A DNA stretch of 6,741 nt from Methanoregula sp. GTDB taxonomy: Archaea; Halobacteriota; Methanomicrobia; Methanomicrobiales; Methanospirillaceae. The position numbers and the translations under genes were made by a program. Shown here piece by piece: positions 1 through 5,811 of the stretch. Location: positions 1 to 6,741 of the forward strand of contig NZ_PIZH01000093.1 in the NCBI RefSeq assembly GCF_002835825.1, in the 5' to 3' direction. Position 1 is the first letter of the stretch. Each line of letters opens with the position of its first letter. The notes beneath the pieces are model-generated. The model searched no databases. It had not been told where the DNA came from and saw nothing but the letters and a program-made list of their open reading frames with translations.

Positions 1-964
1 CACAGAGAAGTGCCGCAGCAAACGGACCATACGGGAACCAGGAGAGCTGCGGGAAGATCCATGCCCCGGAAGGCTCTCCGCCGAAATCTCCCCAGGAGAT
101 CAATTCCTCGGAAACATACGCATCCCCGACCGGAGTCCTGTGAACATCGGCGATCTCATCGATGATCATCGAAGCATCGCTTGTTGTGACAACACGCTTT
201 GCATCAAGGTATCTGGCAAAGAGCATGAGGAGGTGGTCTCCCCCGATATACCTCCCCTTGTTGTCGAATGCCATCATGCGATCAGCATCCCCGTCATGGA
301 CAATGGCACATGATGCCTTGTTTTTCAATACAATCCCGCCAAGATACCCAAGATATTCCGGGAGGGGTTCTGAAGGCCGTGCGAAATTGCCGGACGGATT
401 GCAGTTAATTAATACTGTTTTCACGCCAGCATTGGCAAGGAGAGACGGGGTAAGCGTGGAACCTGCCCCGTTGCCGCAATCGACAATAACCGAGATTTTC
501 CTGCCGATGGATACTTTTTCAAGAATTGCGCTTTTATGGGGGGATAACGCGTCAACTGCGCACTCTTTTCCCAGATGCACCCAGTCTGAATACCCAAGGG
601 TTGAAAGCACCACCTCTGTCTTTTTCTGCTGGTCCTTTGTAAATGAAGATCCATCCGGGTTGAAGAGTTTTATCCCGTTATATTCTTCGGGATTATGCGA
701 AGCCGTGATCATGCAGCCAGAACTGGCAAAGCGGGAATTGAAGGCGACCGTGGGTGTCGGGACAATCCCGGCAATTCGGGCGGTGCCCCCATTGCTTACG
801 ATTCCTGAGATGACAAGGTGGGAGATGAGGGGGCTTGTTGTCCGCGTGTCCATCCCCAGAAGAACCTCAGAAGATCCTGCCGCGAGAACATTACCGACCC
901 TGAGTGCAGTGTCTATGAGGGCCTGATCAAACCGTCTCCGTATTCCGGAAGACCCAAAGAGCAT
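1..964 (-). CDS. Phosphomannomutase / phosphoglucosamine mutase family protein, N-terminal 321 residues (cut by window edge)
   Basis: Alpha-D-phosphohexomutase that moves phosphate between C1 and C6 of a hexose or hexosamine in the cytoplasm, feeding sugar-nucleotide synthesis. Translated from ATG at 964 it begins MLFGSSGIRR, the family's N-terminal signature. It has the phosphoserine loop TASHNP with the phosphorylated serine at residue 89, the metal-binding loop DGDADR at 224-229, and the sugar-recognition loop GGEPSG at 295-300. The frame is open to base 2, so roughly the last quarter (phosphate-binding domain) lies outside the window; the family is usually about 430-450 residues. GEPSG does not settle the substrate: mannose-, glucose- and glucosamine-phosphate enzymes of archaea are hard to separate by motif. 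No Shine-Dalgarno is visible before the ATG, which fits a leaderless start. It sits 67 bases after the upstream gene and is probably its own unit. Confidence 0.93.
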   Translation of the reverse strand, partial: MLFGSSGIRRRFDQALIDTALRVGNVLAAGSSEVLLGMDTRTTSPLISHLVISGIVSNGGTARIAGIVPTPTVAFNSRFASSGCMITASHNPEEYNGIKLFNPDGSSFTKDQQKKTEVVLSTLGYSDWVHLGKECAVDALSPHKSAILEKVSIGRKISVIVDCGNGAGSTLTPSLLANAGVKTVLINCNPSGNFARPSEPLPEYLGYLGGIVLKNKASCAIVHDGDADRMMAFDNKGRYIGGDHLLMLFARYLDAKRVVTTSDASMIIDEIADVHRTPVGDAYVSEELISWGDFGGEPSGAWIFPQLSWFPYGPFAAALLC

Positions 965-979
965 ACTACAAGATAGGGG

Positions 980-991
980 TTTTATCCAAAA
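980..991 (-). promoter_or_regulatory. Possible TATA-like element before the phosphohexomutase
   Basis: On the minus strand the sequence TTTTGGATAAAA lies 16 to 27 bases before the ATG at 964, and no ribosome binding site lies between. An archaeal TATA box is normally centred about 26 bases before the transcript start, so transcription would begin at or just inside the start codon. The spacing is slightly short, so this is a weak call. The rest of the 965-1031 gap shows nothing else convincing. Confidence 0.3.
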
Positions 992-1031
992 GGGTCTGCC
1001 TGTTCACTGACTCCCGCTCCCCCTTCTATAC

Positions 1032-1652
1032 TCAGTCCTGGCAGTTGCGCCCGTAGGGGCACCAATGCTCCAGTTCATAGAGACGGGCAATTCCCGCTGT
1101 AGATGGACCGATACAGATGATCCTGCAACGCTGCCGGTTTGCCTCAATGATATCCCCGGTCTCTTTCCCAATCAGCCCTTCGCCGTTGATTATGATGATA
1201 TCGGCAGCGGAAATGTCCTGTGTCACATGACCGAAAGCGGACGGGCCGGTCTTTCCCATTGATCCGATACAATACAGGTTTTTGCCAGCAAGTTCGCGCT
1301 GGATCTCGTTTTTACATGCAGCATGGGAGGATTCAGGGCATGGGTGAAGGACCCGTGACATACAGAGAAAGCCGAGGATTACATTGACAATGGCAACGGC
1401 GGCACCTCGCACTGCCGTGGTATCCAGCGGCGCCCCGAACATAAATACAATCTTCGTTGGCGCCCGTATGGGGTCAAAGGTGGTGAAAACCGCGCTTCTT
1501 CCCCCGAAGGTGGCAGACATCGGCGCTCCCTGTTCGAACTGGCAGATCGTTGCATCGGGATTGACATCCAGGACTACACCCGCATCCGCGCAACCGCCAT
1601 GCTCCGAAAGGCCCTGGATCTTTTTTACTGACTCTACGATTATATCCATCAT
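1032..1652 (-). CDS. Cysteine-rich protein with DUF364-like (putative heavy-metal chelation) C-terminal half, function unknown
   Basis: 206 residues. I recognise the family only by resemblance. Residues 75-98 look like the helix that in DUF364 proteins ends in a conserved NA/NV. Residues 124-132 (KNLYCIGSM) resemble a first Rossmann strand, 149-163 (AADIIIINGEGLIGK) the 'ADvviitGttLvNgT' segment, and 178-186 (IICIGPSTA) the GPST turn. Ten cysteines are present (21, 37, 97, 105, 113, 128, 176, 180, 198, 204), including C-x7-C at 105-113 and C-x5-C at the extreme C-terminus, which suggests metal or Fe-S binding or redox chemistry. There is no signal peptide; residues 84-97 are hydrophobic but fit a buried helix. 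The start overlaps the stop of the preceding cyclase gene (ATGATG over TGA), so translation is probably coupled. Either ATG (1652 or 1649) could be used, and GGTGA lies better spaced for the second. Family assignment is tentative; that it is a real gene is likely. Confidence 0.75.
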   Translation of the reverse strand: MMDIIVESVKKIQGLSEHGGCADAGVVLDVNPDATICQFEQGAPMSATFGGRSAVFTTFDPIRAPTKIVFMFGAPLDTTAVRGAAVAIVNVILGFLCMSRVLHPCPESSHAACKNEIQRELAGKNLYCIGSMGKTGPSAFGHVTQDISAADIIIINGEGLIGKETGDIIEANRQRCRIICIGPSTAGIARLYELEHWCPYGRNCQD

Positions 1653-2278
1653 TCACCATCTTTTTCGTCCATGAGGACAACCCGTGCGGGAGCCCCATCG
1701 ATACCCGATAGTTTCAATGGCAGAGCAACAAGGGTGTACTCTCCTTCGGGCACGCGTGAGAGATCGAGCAGCTCGATAATAAAGCAGCCCGAACCCAGGA
1801 GCTCACGATGTACCGAACCATCGCAATCGAACCGCTCGATGGAGAAGGAATCGATACCAACGCAAAGCGAGCCCTGGGAGATAAGATAGCGTGCGGCACC
1901 CAAAGTCAGGGAGGGATAATCCTCCCGGAATGCAGAACACTGTGAGAATCCTGTTCTGAGCAGGATCCGTTTACATCCATCGATCCTGCCATCGAGATCT
2001 GCTGTGTCGATAAGGGATCCTGCACCTGACACATCAAGGACCCGGCAGGGGCCAATCAGGTGCGACAGGGGAAGCTCATCAACGGTCCGACCCGTTTTCA
2101 GGTAATGGATGGGAGCATCGATATGCGTACCGGAATGGCTGCTCATCCGGAGTTCTGAGATCAGGTACAGGCCGGCATCCCTTTGCGAGAAATGGGGCGG
2201 CGTATCCCCTGGATAAACGAGGGCATCTCCGGCAAGTGATCGGGTTATATCAATGATGGTCATCAGGTATCCGTCCAT
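1649..2278 (-). CDS. Cyclase-family (KynB-like, PF04199) metal-dependent hydrolase
   Basis: 209 residues, the usual size of the family, whose best-known member is arylformamidase (N-formylkynurenine hydrolysis in the cytoplasm). The metal motif HSGTHIDAPIH is at 48-58, giving ligands His48, His52 and Asp54. Later family marks are GIDSFSIE at 141-148, His157 and Glu169 (VHRELL...FIIELL), and LPLKLSGIDGAPAR at 186-199. No tryptophan-degradation genes are in view, so the true substrate is unknown; archaeal members are mostly uncharacterised. Start choice is open. ATG at 2278 has GGGGAG six bases upstream, but the internal ATG at 2263 overlaps the pcm stop as TGATG and gives MTIIDITR, where most homologues begin. 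The short form has 204 residues. The 3' end overlaps the next gene by four bases. Confidence 0.88.
   Translation of the reverse strand: MDGYLMTIIDITRSLAGDALVYPGDTPPHFSQRDAGLYLISELRMSSHSGTHIDAPIHYLKTGRTVDELPLSHLIGPCRVLDVSGAGSLIDTADLDGRIDGCKRILLRTGFSQCSAFREDYPSLTLGAARYLISQGSLCVGIDSFSIERFDCDGSVHRELLGSGCFIIELLDLSRVPEGEYTLVALPLKLSGIDGAPARVVLMDEKDGE
1653..1657 (-). promoter_or_regulatory. Ribosome binding site GGTGA at the cyclase/Cys-rich junction
   Basis: GGTGA, complementary to the archaeal 16S rRNA tail, lies inside the last codons of the cyclase gene. It is directly adjacent to the first ATG (1652) and 3 bases before the second in-frame ATG (1649), which favours the second ATG or reinitiation by a ribosome ending at the overlapping TGA. 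Confidence 0.45.
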
Positions 2279-2916
2279 CCATGCTCCCCTATCAGGGGGA
2301 CGAACCGCACTCCTCCATGGGATAACTGATCGGTTCTGCCATGGTGTTTCTTCAGGGTTATGAGTTCCTGGATGTCCCTCCCGCCAACAGGTGCCACCAG
2401 GATTCCTCCTTCATCCAGCTGATCGATGAGGGGTGGGGGAATTTGCGGAGTGGCCGCAGTGATGATGATCCCGTTATAGGGAGCGTTCTGTATGTATCCT
2501 TCTGTTCCGTCCCCCACGATAATACTGACGTTTTTCAGCCCGAGGCTGGCAATGTTCTTCCAAGCAAGATCCGCAACGGCATGAATGCGCTCGATCGTTG
2601 TGACATGGCAAACGAGACGCGCGAGGATTGCAGCCTGGTACCCGCAGCCGGTGCCAATCTCCAGGACGCGATCTTCAGAACGCGTTTCGAGGAGAGCGGT
2701 CATGAGGGCAACGATGTAGGGCTGGGAGATGGTCTGCCCGTTCCCGATAGGGAGCGGAGAGTCCGTGTACGCAGACAGCGTGTACGGTGGGGGGACGAAA
2801 AGGTGGCGGGGAATCTCCCGCATTGCATCCAGAACCCGCGGATTCGTTATCCCCCGGGCCCGGATCTGCTGCTCCACCATCCGGGAACGCTCGTCAGCTC
2901 GGGGGAATGGCTCCAT
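2263..2916 (-). CDS. pcm: Protein-L-isoaspartate O-methyltransferase
   Basis: 217 residues, the normal length for the archaeal/bacterial enzyme. It methylates L-isoaspartyl residues formed by spontaneous damage of Asn and Asp, using S-adenosylmethionine, so that they can return to L-aspartate. Visible family marks: RARGI...VLDAMREIPRHLFVP at 19-42, the substrate loop GQTISQPYIVA at 60-70, SAM motif I VLEIGTGCGYQ at 84-94, the acidic ribose-binding position in TIER (Glu109), GDGTEG at 135-140, and the C-terminal VRFVPLIGEHGW at 203-214. The ATG at 2916 has no Shine-Dalgarno and follows the sufB stop by 14 bases including a run of eight A. A second in-frame Met is at residue 13 (2880), but the 12 residues before it are normal for the family. 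The stop overlaps the cyclase gene, implying coupled expression. Confidence 0.95.
   Translation of the reverse strand: MEPFPRADERSRMVEQQIRARGITNPRVLDAMREIPRHLFVPPPYTLSAYTDSPLPIGNGQTISQPYIVALMTALLETRSEDRVLEIGTGCGYQAAILARLVCHVTTIERIHAVADLAWKNIASLGLKNVSIIVGDGTEGYIQNAPYNGIIITAATPQIPPPLIDQLDEGGILVAPVGGRDIQELITLKKHHGRTDQLSHGGVRFVPLIGEHGWTDT
2285..2290 (-). promoter_or_regulatory. Candidate ribosome binding site GGGGAG for the longer cyclase start
   Basis: GGGGAG lies inside the last codons of pcm, six bases before the ATG at 2278. It is the reason for keeping the longer start. If the shorter start (2263) is used, its only nearby purine run is a weaker GGATGG. Confidence 0.35.
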
Positions 2917-2930
2917 AGGGTATGTTTTTT

Positions 2931-4046
2931 TTAAAATCCTGATTTTTCCGCCTCATCGATCGAGGCATCGATCTGTTTCTGCAGGGCTTCGGGAAGTCCG
3001 AAGATCTTGACATCAAGGAACCCGCGGATGATCGTCGCCGTAGCTTCGTCCTCGTCGAGGCCACGGGACATGAGGTATTCGATCTCTTCGCGGGCGAGTT
3101 TCCCGACTGCTGCCTCGTGCGAGAGTTCTGTCCCGACAACGGATCCTTCGATCTCGGGTATCGCGTAGATGACCCCGTCCCTGAGTATAAGGCCTTTGCA
3201 TTCCAGGTGTCCGCGGGTGCCCGCCGTCTTTCCGGCAATGTGGCCACGTGAGATGATGGTCCCTCCCTTGGTAATGGCACGGGTGACCAGTTCTGCACTT
3301 GACCCCTTTCCCTCAAGCACTGCCCTGGACCCGAGATCCATGTATGATCCCTCGGGGGCGATAACAACACTGCTGAACCGGGCAACCGAGTTCTCGCCTT
3401 TGAGTGTTGCTGTGGGATACATCTGGATCTTCTTTACCGGCTGCATGCATACATAGTTGGAGAGGAAGACTCCTCCCTCTTCGACAACGGAAGCGCTGCG
3501 CGGGTAAACCTCAATGTTCTCGCTCCAGTTGTGGATCATCGTGAAACTGATCTTGGCGTTTTTCCCGATATAGAATTCAGAGATTCCGTAATGGGCCGCA
3601 CCGTGGCCGACTTTCTCTCCACTTGCACACCCGGAGATAATATGAAGTTCTGCACCTTCCTCGGCGATAATGATGTTATGGACATGCTGGATCTGCTCCC
3701 TGCCCAAAAAGAGGCAGGCCTGGATAGGGAAGATGTTGTTTGTACCTTTATGGGCGATGATAACATAGCCCTTGGGATCTTTCTGGGCTGCTACATATTT
3801 TGTTATGTCATCCTTTTCCGGTGAGACAACCTTCCAGGCATAGTCCTTGAGCCAGTCGTACTTCTCCATCGCTTTCTTGTAGGAGAGAACCTCGATGCCC
3901 TGTTCGGAACATTCCGAGTGGACAATGTCCTGGTCCATCTGGAGATAACTGCCGCAGCGGTTCTGCAGGGAGAGGTCGATACCCGTCTGGGCAAGCCTGT
4001 CCCGGTCAGCGTTTGAGATCTCGGGCACTTTTACGGGTTCCGGCAT
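2931..4046 (-). CDS. sufB: SufB-type Fe-S cluster assembly scaffold (minimal SufBC/SMS type)
   Basis: 371 residues from ATG at 4046. SufB is the beta-helix scaffold on which Fe-S clusters are built, working with the SufC ATPase. The C-terminal core is unmistakable: GHLECKGLIL with Cys283, then ELSHEAAVGKL with Glu311, followed by EEIEYLMSRGLDEDEA and IIRGFL. Cys283 and Glu311 line up with E. coli SufB Cys405 and Glu434, the residues needed for cluster assembly (28 versus 29 residues apart). The protein is clearly shorter than the roughly 470-500 residues of bacterial SufB, and no SufD follows, so SufB probably acts as a homodimer. The frame could extend upstream to 4130, but GGGAGTG six bases before 4046 marks this start. 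It overlaps the end of sufC by 16 bases. Confidence 0.95.
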   Translation of the reverse strand: MPEPVKVPEISNADRDRLAQTGIDLSLQNRCGSYLQMDQDIVHSECSEQGIEVLSYKKAMEKYDWLKDYAWKVVSPEKDDITKYVAAQKDPKGYVIIAHKGTNNIFPIQACLFLGREQIQHVHNIIIAEEGAELHIISGCASGEKVGHGAAHYGISEFYIGKNAKISFTMIHNWSENIEVYPRSASVVEEGGVFLSNYVCMQPVKKIQMYPTATLKGENSVARFSSVVIAPEGSYMDLGSRAVLEGKGSSAELVTRAITKGGTIISRGHIAGKTAGTRGHLECKGLILRDGVIYAIPEIEGSVVGTELSHEAAVGKLAREEIEYLMSRGLDEDEATATIIRGFLDVKIFGLPEALQKQIDASIDEAEKSGF

Positions 4047-4762
4047 TCGAGACACTCCCTGTATCCTCGTGCTTTTATATCTTTCATGATCTCGCGGGGG
4101 TTTCCGTGGCACTTGATCTGCCCGTCGCACATCACGTGGCCGCGATCGGTCTCAAGGTAATCGAGAATATACCCGGTGTGGGTGATGACAAGCCCGCTCT
4201 TCTGGCGCTTGACAATGCGCTTGTCCTTCTCCAGGAGGGAACCGATTGCATTTCCGATCAGGGAAATGTTCTCGATATCCACACCGCTCTCCGGCTCGTC
4301 GAGCATGATGAAATCCGGGTTCTGGATCGTAAGCTGGAGCACTTCGCTGCGCTTGATCTCCCCGCCGGAGAATCCCTTGTTGATGTCCCGGTTCAGGAAC
4401 TTGTCCATGTTCAGGGACTGTGCGAGTTCCGGAATATTCTCGCTCTTGGTGCGGGATATTGCCGTGAGAAGTTTACCCAGTTTCAGGCCGGAGATGGTCG
4501 GAGGACGCTGAAAGAGCATACCAACCCCGCGTTTTGCCCTCTCGTGGGCTTTCATCTTTGTCACATCCTCCCCTTTGAAGAGGATCTTGCCCTCGGTGAT
4601 AACATACTGGGAATACCCCATGATTGTCATCAGGAGCGTTGTCTTCCCCGATCCATTGGGGCCGAGAAGGACATGGGTCTCCCCCTCTCCAATGTGGAGG
4701 TTGATGTCGTGCAACACTTCCTTGTCGCCGACCTTCACATGCAGGTCTTCGATCTCCAGCAT
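4031..4762 (-). CDS. sufC: SufC-type Fe-S cluster assembly ATPase
   Basis: 243 residues, typical for SufC, the soluble ABC-type ATPase that drives Fe-S cluster assembly on SufB. Walker A GPNGSGKTT is at 34-42, the Q-loop Gln at 85, the signature FSGGE at 131-135 followed by IKRSE, Walker B FIMLDE at 151-156, the D-loop SGVD at 159-162 and the switch histidine at 195 (VITHTG). FSGGE-x-KR and the LDEPESGVD run separate SufC from transporter ATPases. There are no transmembrane partners nearby. A basic stretch at 179-188 (KDKRIVKRQK) precedes the H-loop strand. The C-terminus ends in GYRECLECRNP, a CxxC (Cys237, Cys240) absent from E. coli SufC. No Shine-Dalgarno precedes the ATG at 4762, consistent with a near-leaderless first gene of the operon. 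Confidence 0.97.
   Translation of the reverse strand: MLEIEDLHVKVGDKEVLHDINLHIGEGETHVLLGPNGSGKTTLLMTIMGYSQYVITEGKILFKGEDVTKMKAHERAKRGVGMLFQRPPTISGLKLGKLLTAISRTKSENIPELAQSLNMDKFLNRDINKGFSGGEIKRSEVLQLTIQNPDFIMLDEPESGVDIENISLIGNAIGSLLEKDKRIVKRQKSGLVITHTGYILDYLETDRGHVMCDGQIKCHGNPREIMKDIKARGYRECLECRNP
4053..4059 (-). promoter_or_regulatory. Ribosome binding site of sufB inside the sufC coding end
   Basis: GGGAGTG with a six-base spacer before the ATG at 4046. It fixes the sufB start and rules out the longer frame beginning at 4130. The same bases encode part of the C-terminal RECLEC of SufC. Confidence 0.65.
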
Positions 4763-4793
4763 AAGATAATCGTAGACAATATGTCCATTGCTG

Positions 4794-4800
4794 CATTAAA
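4794..4800 (-). promoter_or_regulatory. Candidate TATA box of sufC operon
   Basis: On the minus strand TTTAATG, preceded by the purine-rich GTGAAAAGCG that could act as a BRE, is centred about 35 bases before the sufC ATG. That predicts a transcript start near 4771 with a leader of about nine bases. It lies in the 90-base region shared with the divergent methyltransferase gene. Spacing and composition are the only evidence. Confidence 0.35.
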
Positions 4801-4835
4801 CGCTTTTCACCTTGTCATTCCGTGGACGGATTCGG

Positions 4836-4844
4836 TATGTTTTA
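4836..4844 (+). promoter_or_regulatory. Candidate TATA box of the DNA methyltransferase gene
   Basis: TATGTTTTA is centred at 4840, about 26-27 bases before the ATG at 4868. This is the spacing expected for a leaderless transcript starting at that ATG rather than at 4853 or 4856. No ribosome binding site precedes any of these ATGs. Confidence 0.3.
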
Positions 4845-4852
4845 CTCATTGC

Positions 4853-5800
4853 ATGATGAAACTACCAATGGATATGTCACCGGTGCGTCGGGAGAAAGTC
4901 AGGGATAAAGCCACAAAGGCGAAGATCCGGAAAGGGTCACAGAATGCAAAGGGGTCTTTGGAATCTGCCGAGCCTCATGGCATCCTTCCGTTTATCAACA
5001 GCATCATCTGTGATGATGCTCTGGCCGTTCTCCCGCGAATTCCCGACCGGAGCATCGACCTGATCATCACCTCGCCCCCGTATAATTTCGGCCATTCCTA
5101 TGCACAGGATCCGCATGACGACACCCATGAGTGGAACGAGTTCTTTGATCGGCTTCTCGGCGTCTGGCGCGAATGTGCCCGGGTTCTCAAACCCGGCGGG
5201 CGGATTGCCGTGAATGTCCAGCCGTTGTTCTCGGACTATGTCCCCACACACCATATCATTTCGCACCAGCTTGCCGGCCTTGGCCTGCTCTGGCGGGCGG
5301 AACTCCTCTGGGAGAAGAACAATTACACTGCAAAATACACGGCATGGGGGAGCTGGAAGTCTCCGTCGATGCCCTACCTCAAGTATACCTGGGAATACAT
5401 CGAGGTCTTTGATAAGGAATCCCATAAAAAAACCGGCCGGAAATCCGACATCGATATCACTGCCGATGAATTCAAGGAGTGGGTTATCGGCAGGTGGACG
5501 TTTCCGCCGGAGATCCGGATGAAGGACTATGATCACCCGGCCATGTTCCCAGAAGAACTGCCCCGGCGGCTCATGAAACTGTTTTCCTACAAAAACGATA
5601 TTGTCCTTGACCCGTTCAACGGTGCCGGGACAACATCTCTTGCCGCATGGAAACTGGGGCGCCGGTTTATCGGGATTGATATTTCCGAGCAATATTCCCG
5701 TACGGCGATGGAACGCCTTGCCACGGTCGGAAGCGCTGGCAGCGAAAGCCCGACATATCCGTTCCCCCGTCTTATGTGCCGGGAAAATCTGCCGGAATAA
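4853..5800 (+). CDS. Beta-class site-specific DNA methyltransferase (TSPPY, probably N4-cytosine)
   Basis: 315 residues from the ATG at 4853. It transfers a methyl group from S-adenosylmethionine to an exocyclic amino group in DNA. The catalytic motif IV IITSPPYNF is at 71-79; SPPY favours N4-cytosine over N6-adenine. Further marks are the conserved block TAWGSWKSPSMPYLKYTWEY at 163-182, HPAMFPEELPRRL at 228-240, the SAM-binding motif LDPFNGAGTT at 252-261 and FIGIDIS at 272-278. Motif IV before motif I gives beta-class order, with target recognition probably around 185-225. The first 40 residues are basic and low-complexity. Starts at 4853, 4856, 4868 or 4874 are possible; the same frame is open much further upstream, but that stretch is antisense to sufC. 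No restriction endonuclease is visible, so it looks like a solitary methylase. Its recognition site cannot be read from sequence. Confidence 0.92.
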   Translation: MMKLPMDMSPVRREKVRDKATKAKIRKGSQNAKGSLESAEPHGILPFINSIICDDALAVLPRIPDRSIDLIITSPPYNFGHSYAQDPHDDTHEWNEFFDRLLGVWRECARVLKPGGRIAVNVQPLFSDYVPTHHIISHQLAGLGLLWRAELLWEKNNYTAKYTAWGSWKSPSMPYLKYTWEYIEVFDKESHKKTGRKSDIDITADEFKEWVIGRWTFPPEIRMKDYDHPAMFPEELPRRLMKLFSYKNDIVLDPFNGAGTTSLAAWKLGRRFIGIDISEQYSRTAMERLATVGSAGSESPTYPFPRLMCRENLPE

Positions 5801-5811
5801 CCGCCCTGGCA
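5801..5811. other. Convergent intergenic gap between methyltransferase and transglutaminase-like gene
   Basis: Only 11 bases separate the two stop codons (TAA at 5798-5800 plus strand, TAA at 5814-5812 minus strand). No hairpin or T-tract terminator is visible here, so the two transcripts probably overlap at their 3' ends. Confidence 0.6.

Noticed and set aside
162..926. Open frame of 254 codons on the plus strand
   Set aside because: It is antisense to the phosphohexomutase, which has its full set of motifs on the minus strand. No recognisable domain in the antisense product.
1006..1036. Inverted repeat ACTGA (1006-1010) / TCAGT (1032-1036) at the end of the Cys-rich gene
   Set aside because: Only five base pairs with a loop of about 21 and no T-tract on either strand; not enough for a terminator call.
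2894..3385. Minus-strand open frame of 163 codons inside sufB
   Set aside because: It is a shifted frame of sufB with Arg/Ser/Pro-rich shadow composition.
4047..4130. 28-residue N-terminal extension of SufB
   Set aside because: It lies within sufC, is rich in Arg/Pro unlike SufB, and has no ribosome binding site, while GGGAGTG marks the start at 4046.
4777..4827. Small dyads between sufC and the methylase (CAAT/ATTG at 4777-4790; GTCCA/TGGAC at 4783-4827)
   Set aside because: Arms of four and five bases are expected by chance; no known operator is recognised.
4013..4852. A 280-codon open frame leading into the methyltransferase, which would make a 595-residue protein
   Set aside because: It is exactly antisense to sufC, whose motifs are unmistakable. 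The residues before 4853 show no domain and the conserved methylase core starts well after it.
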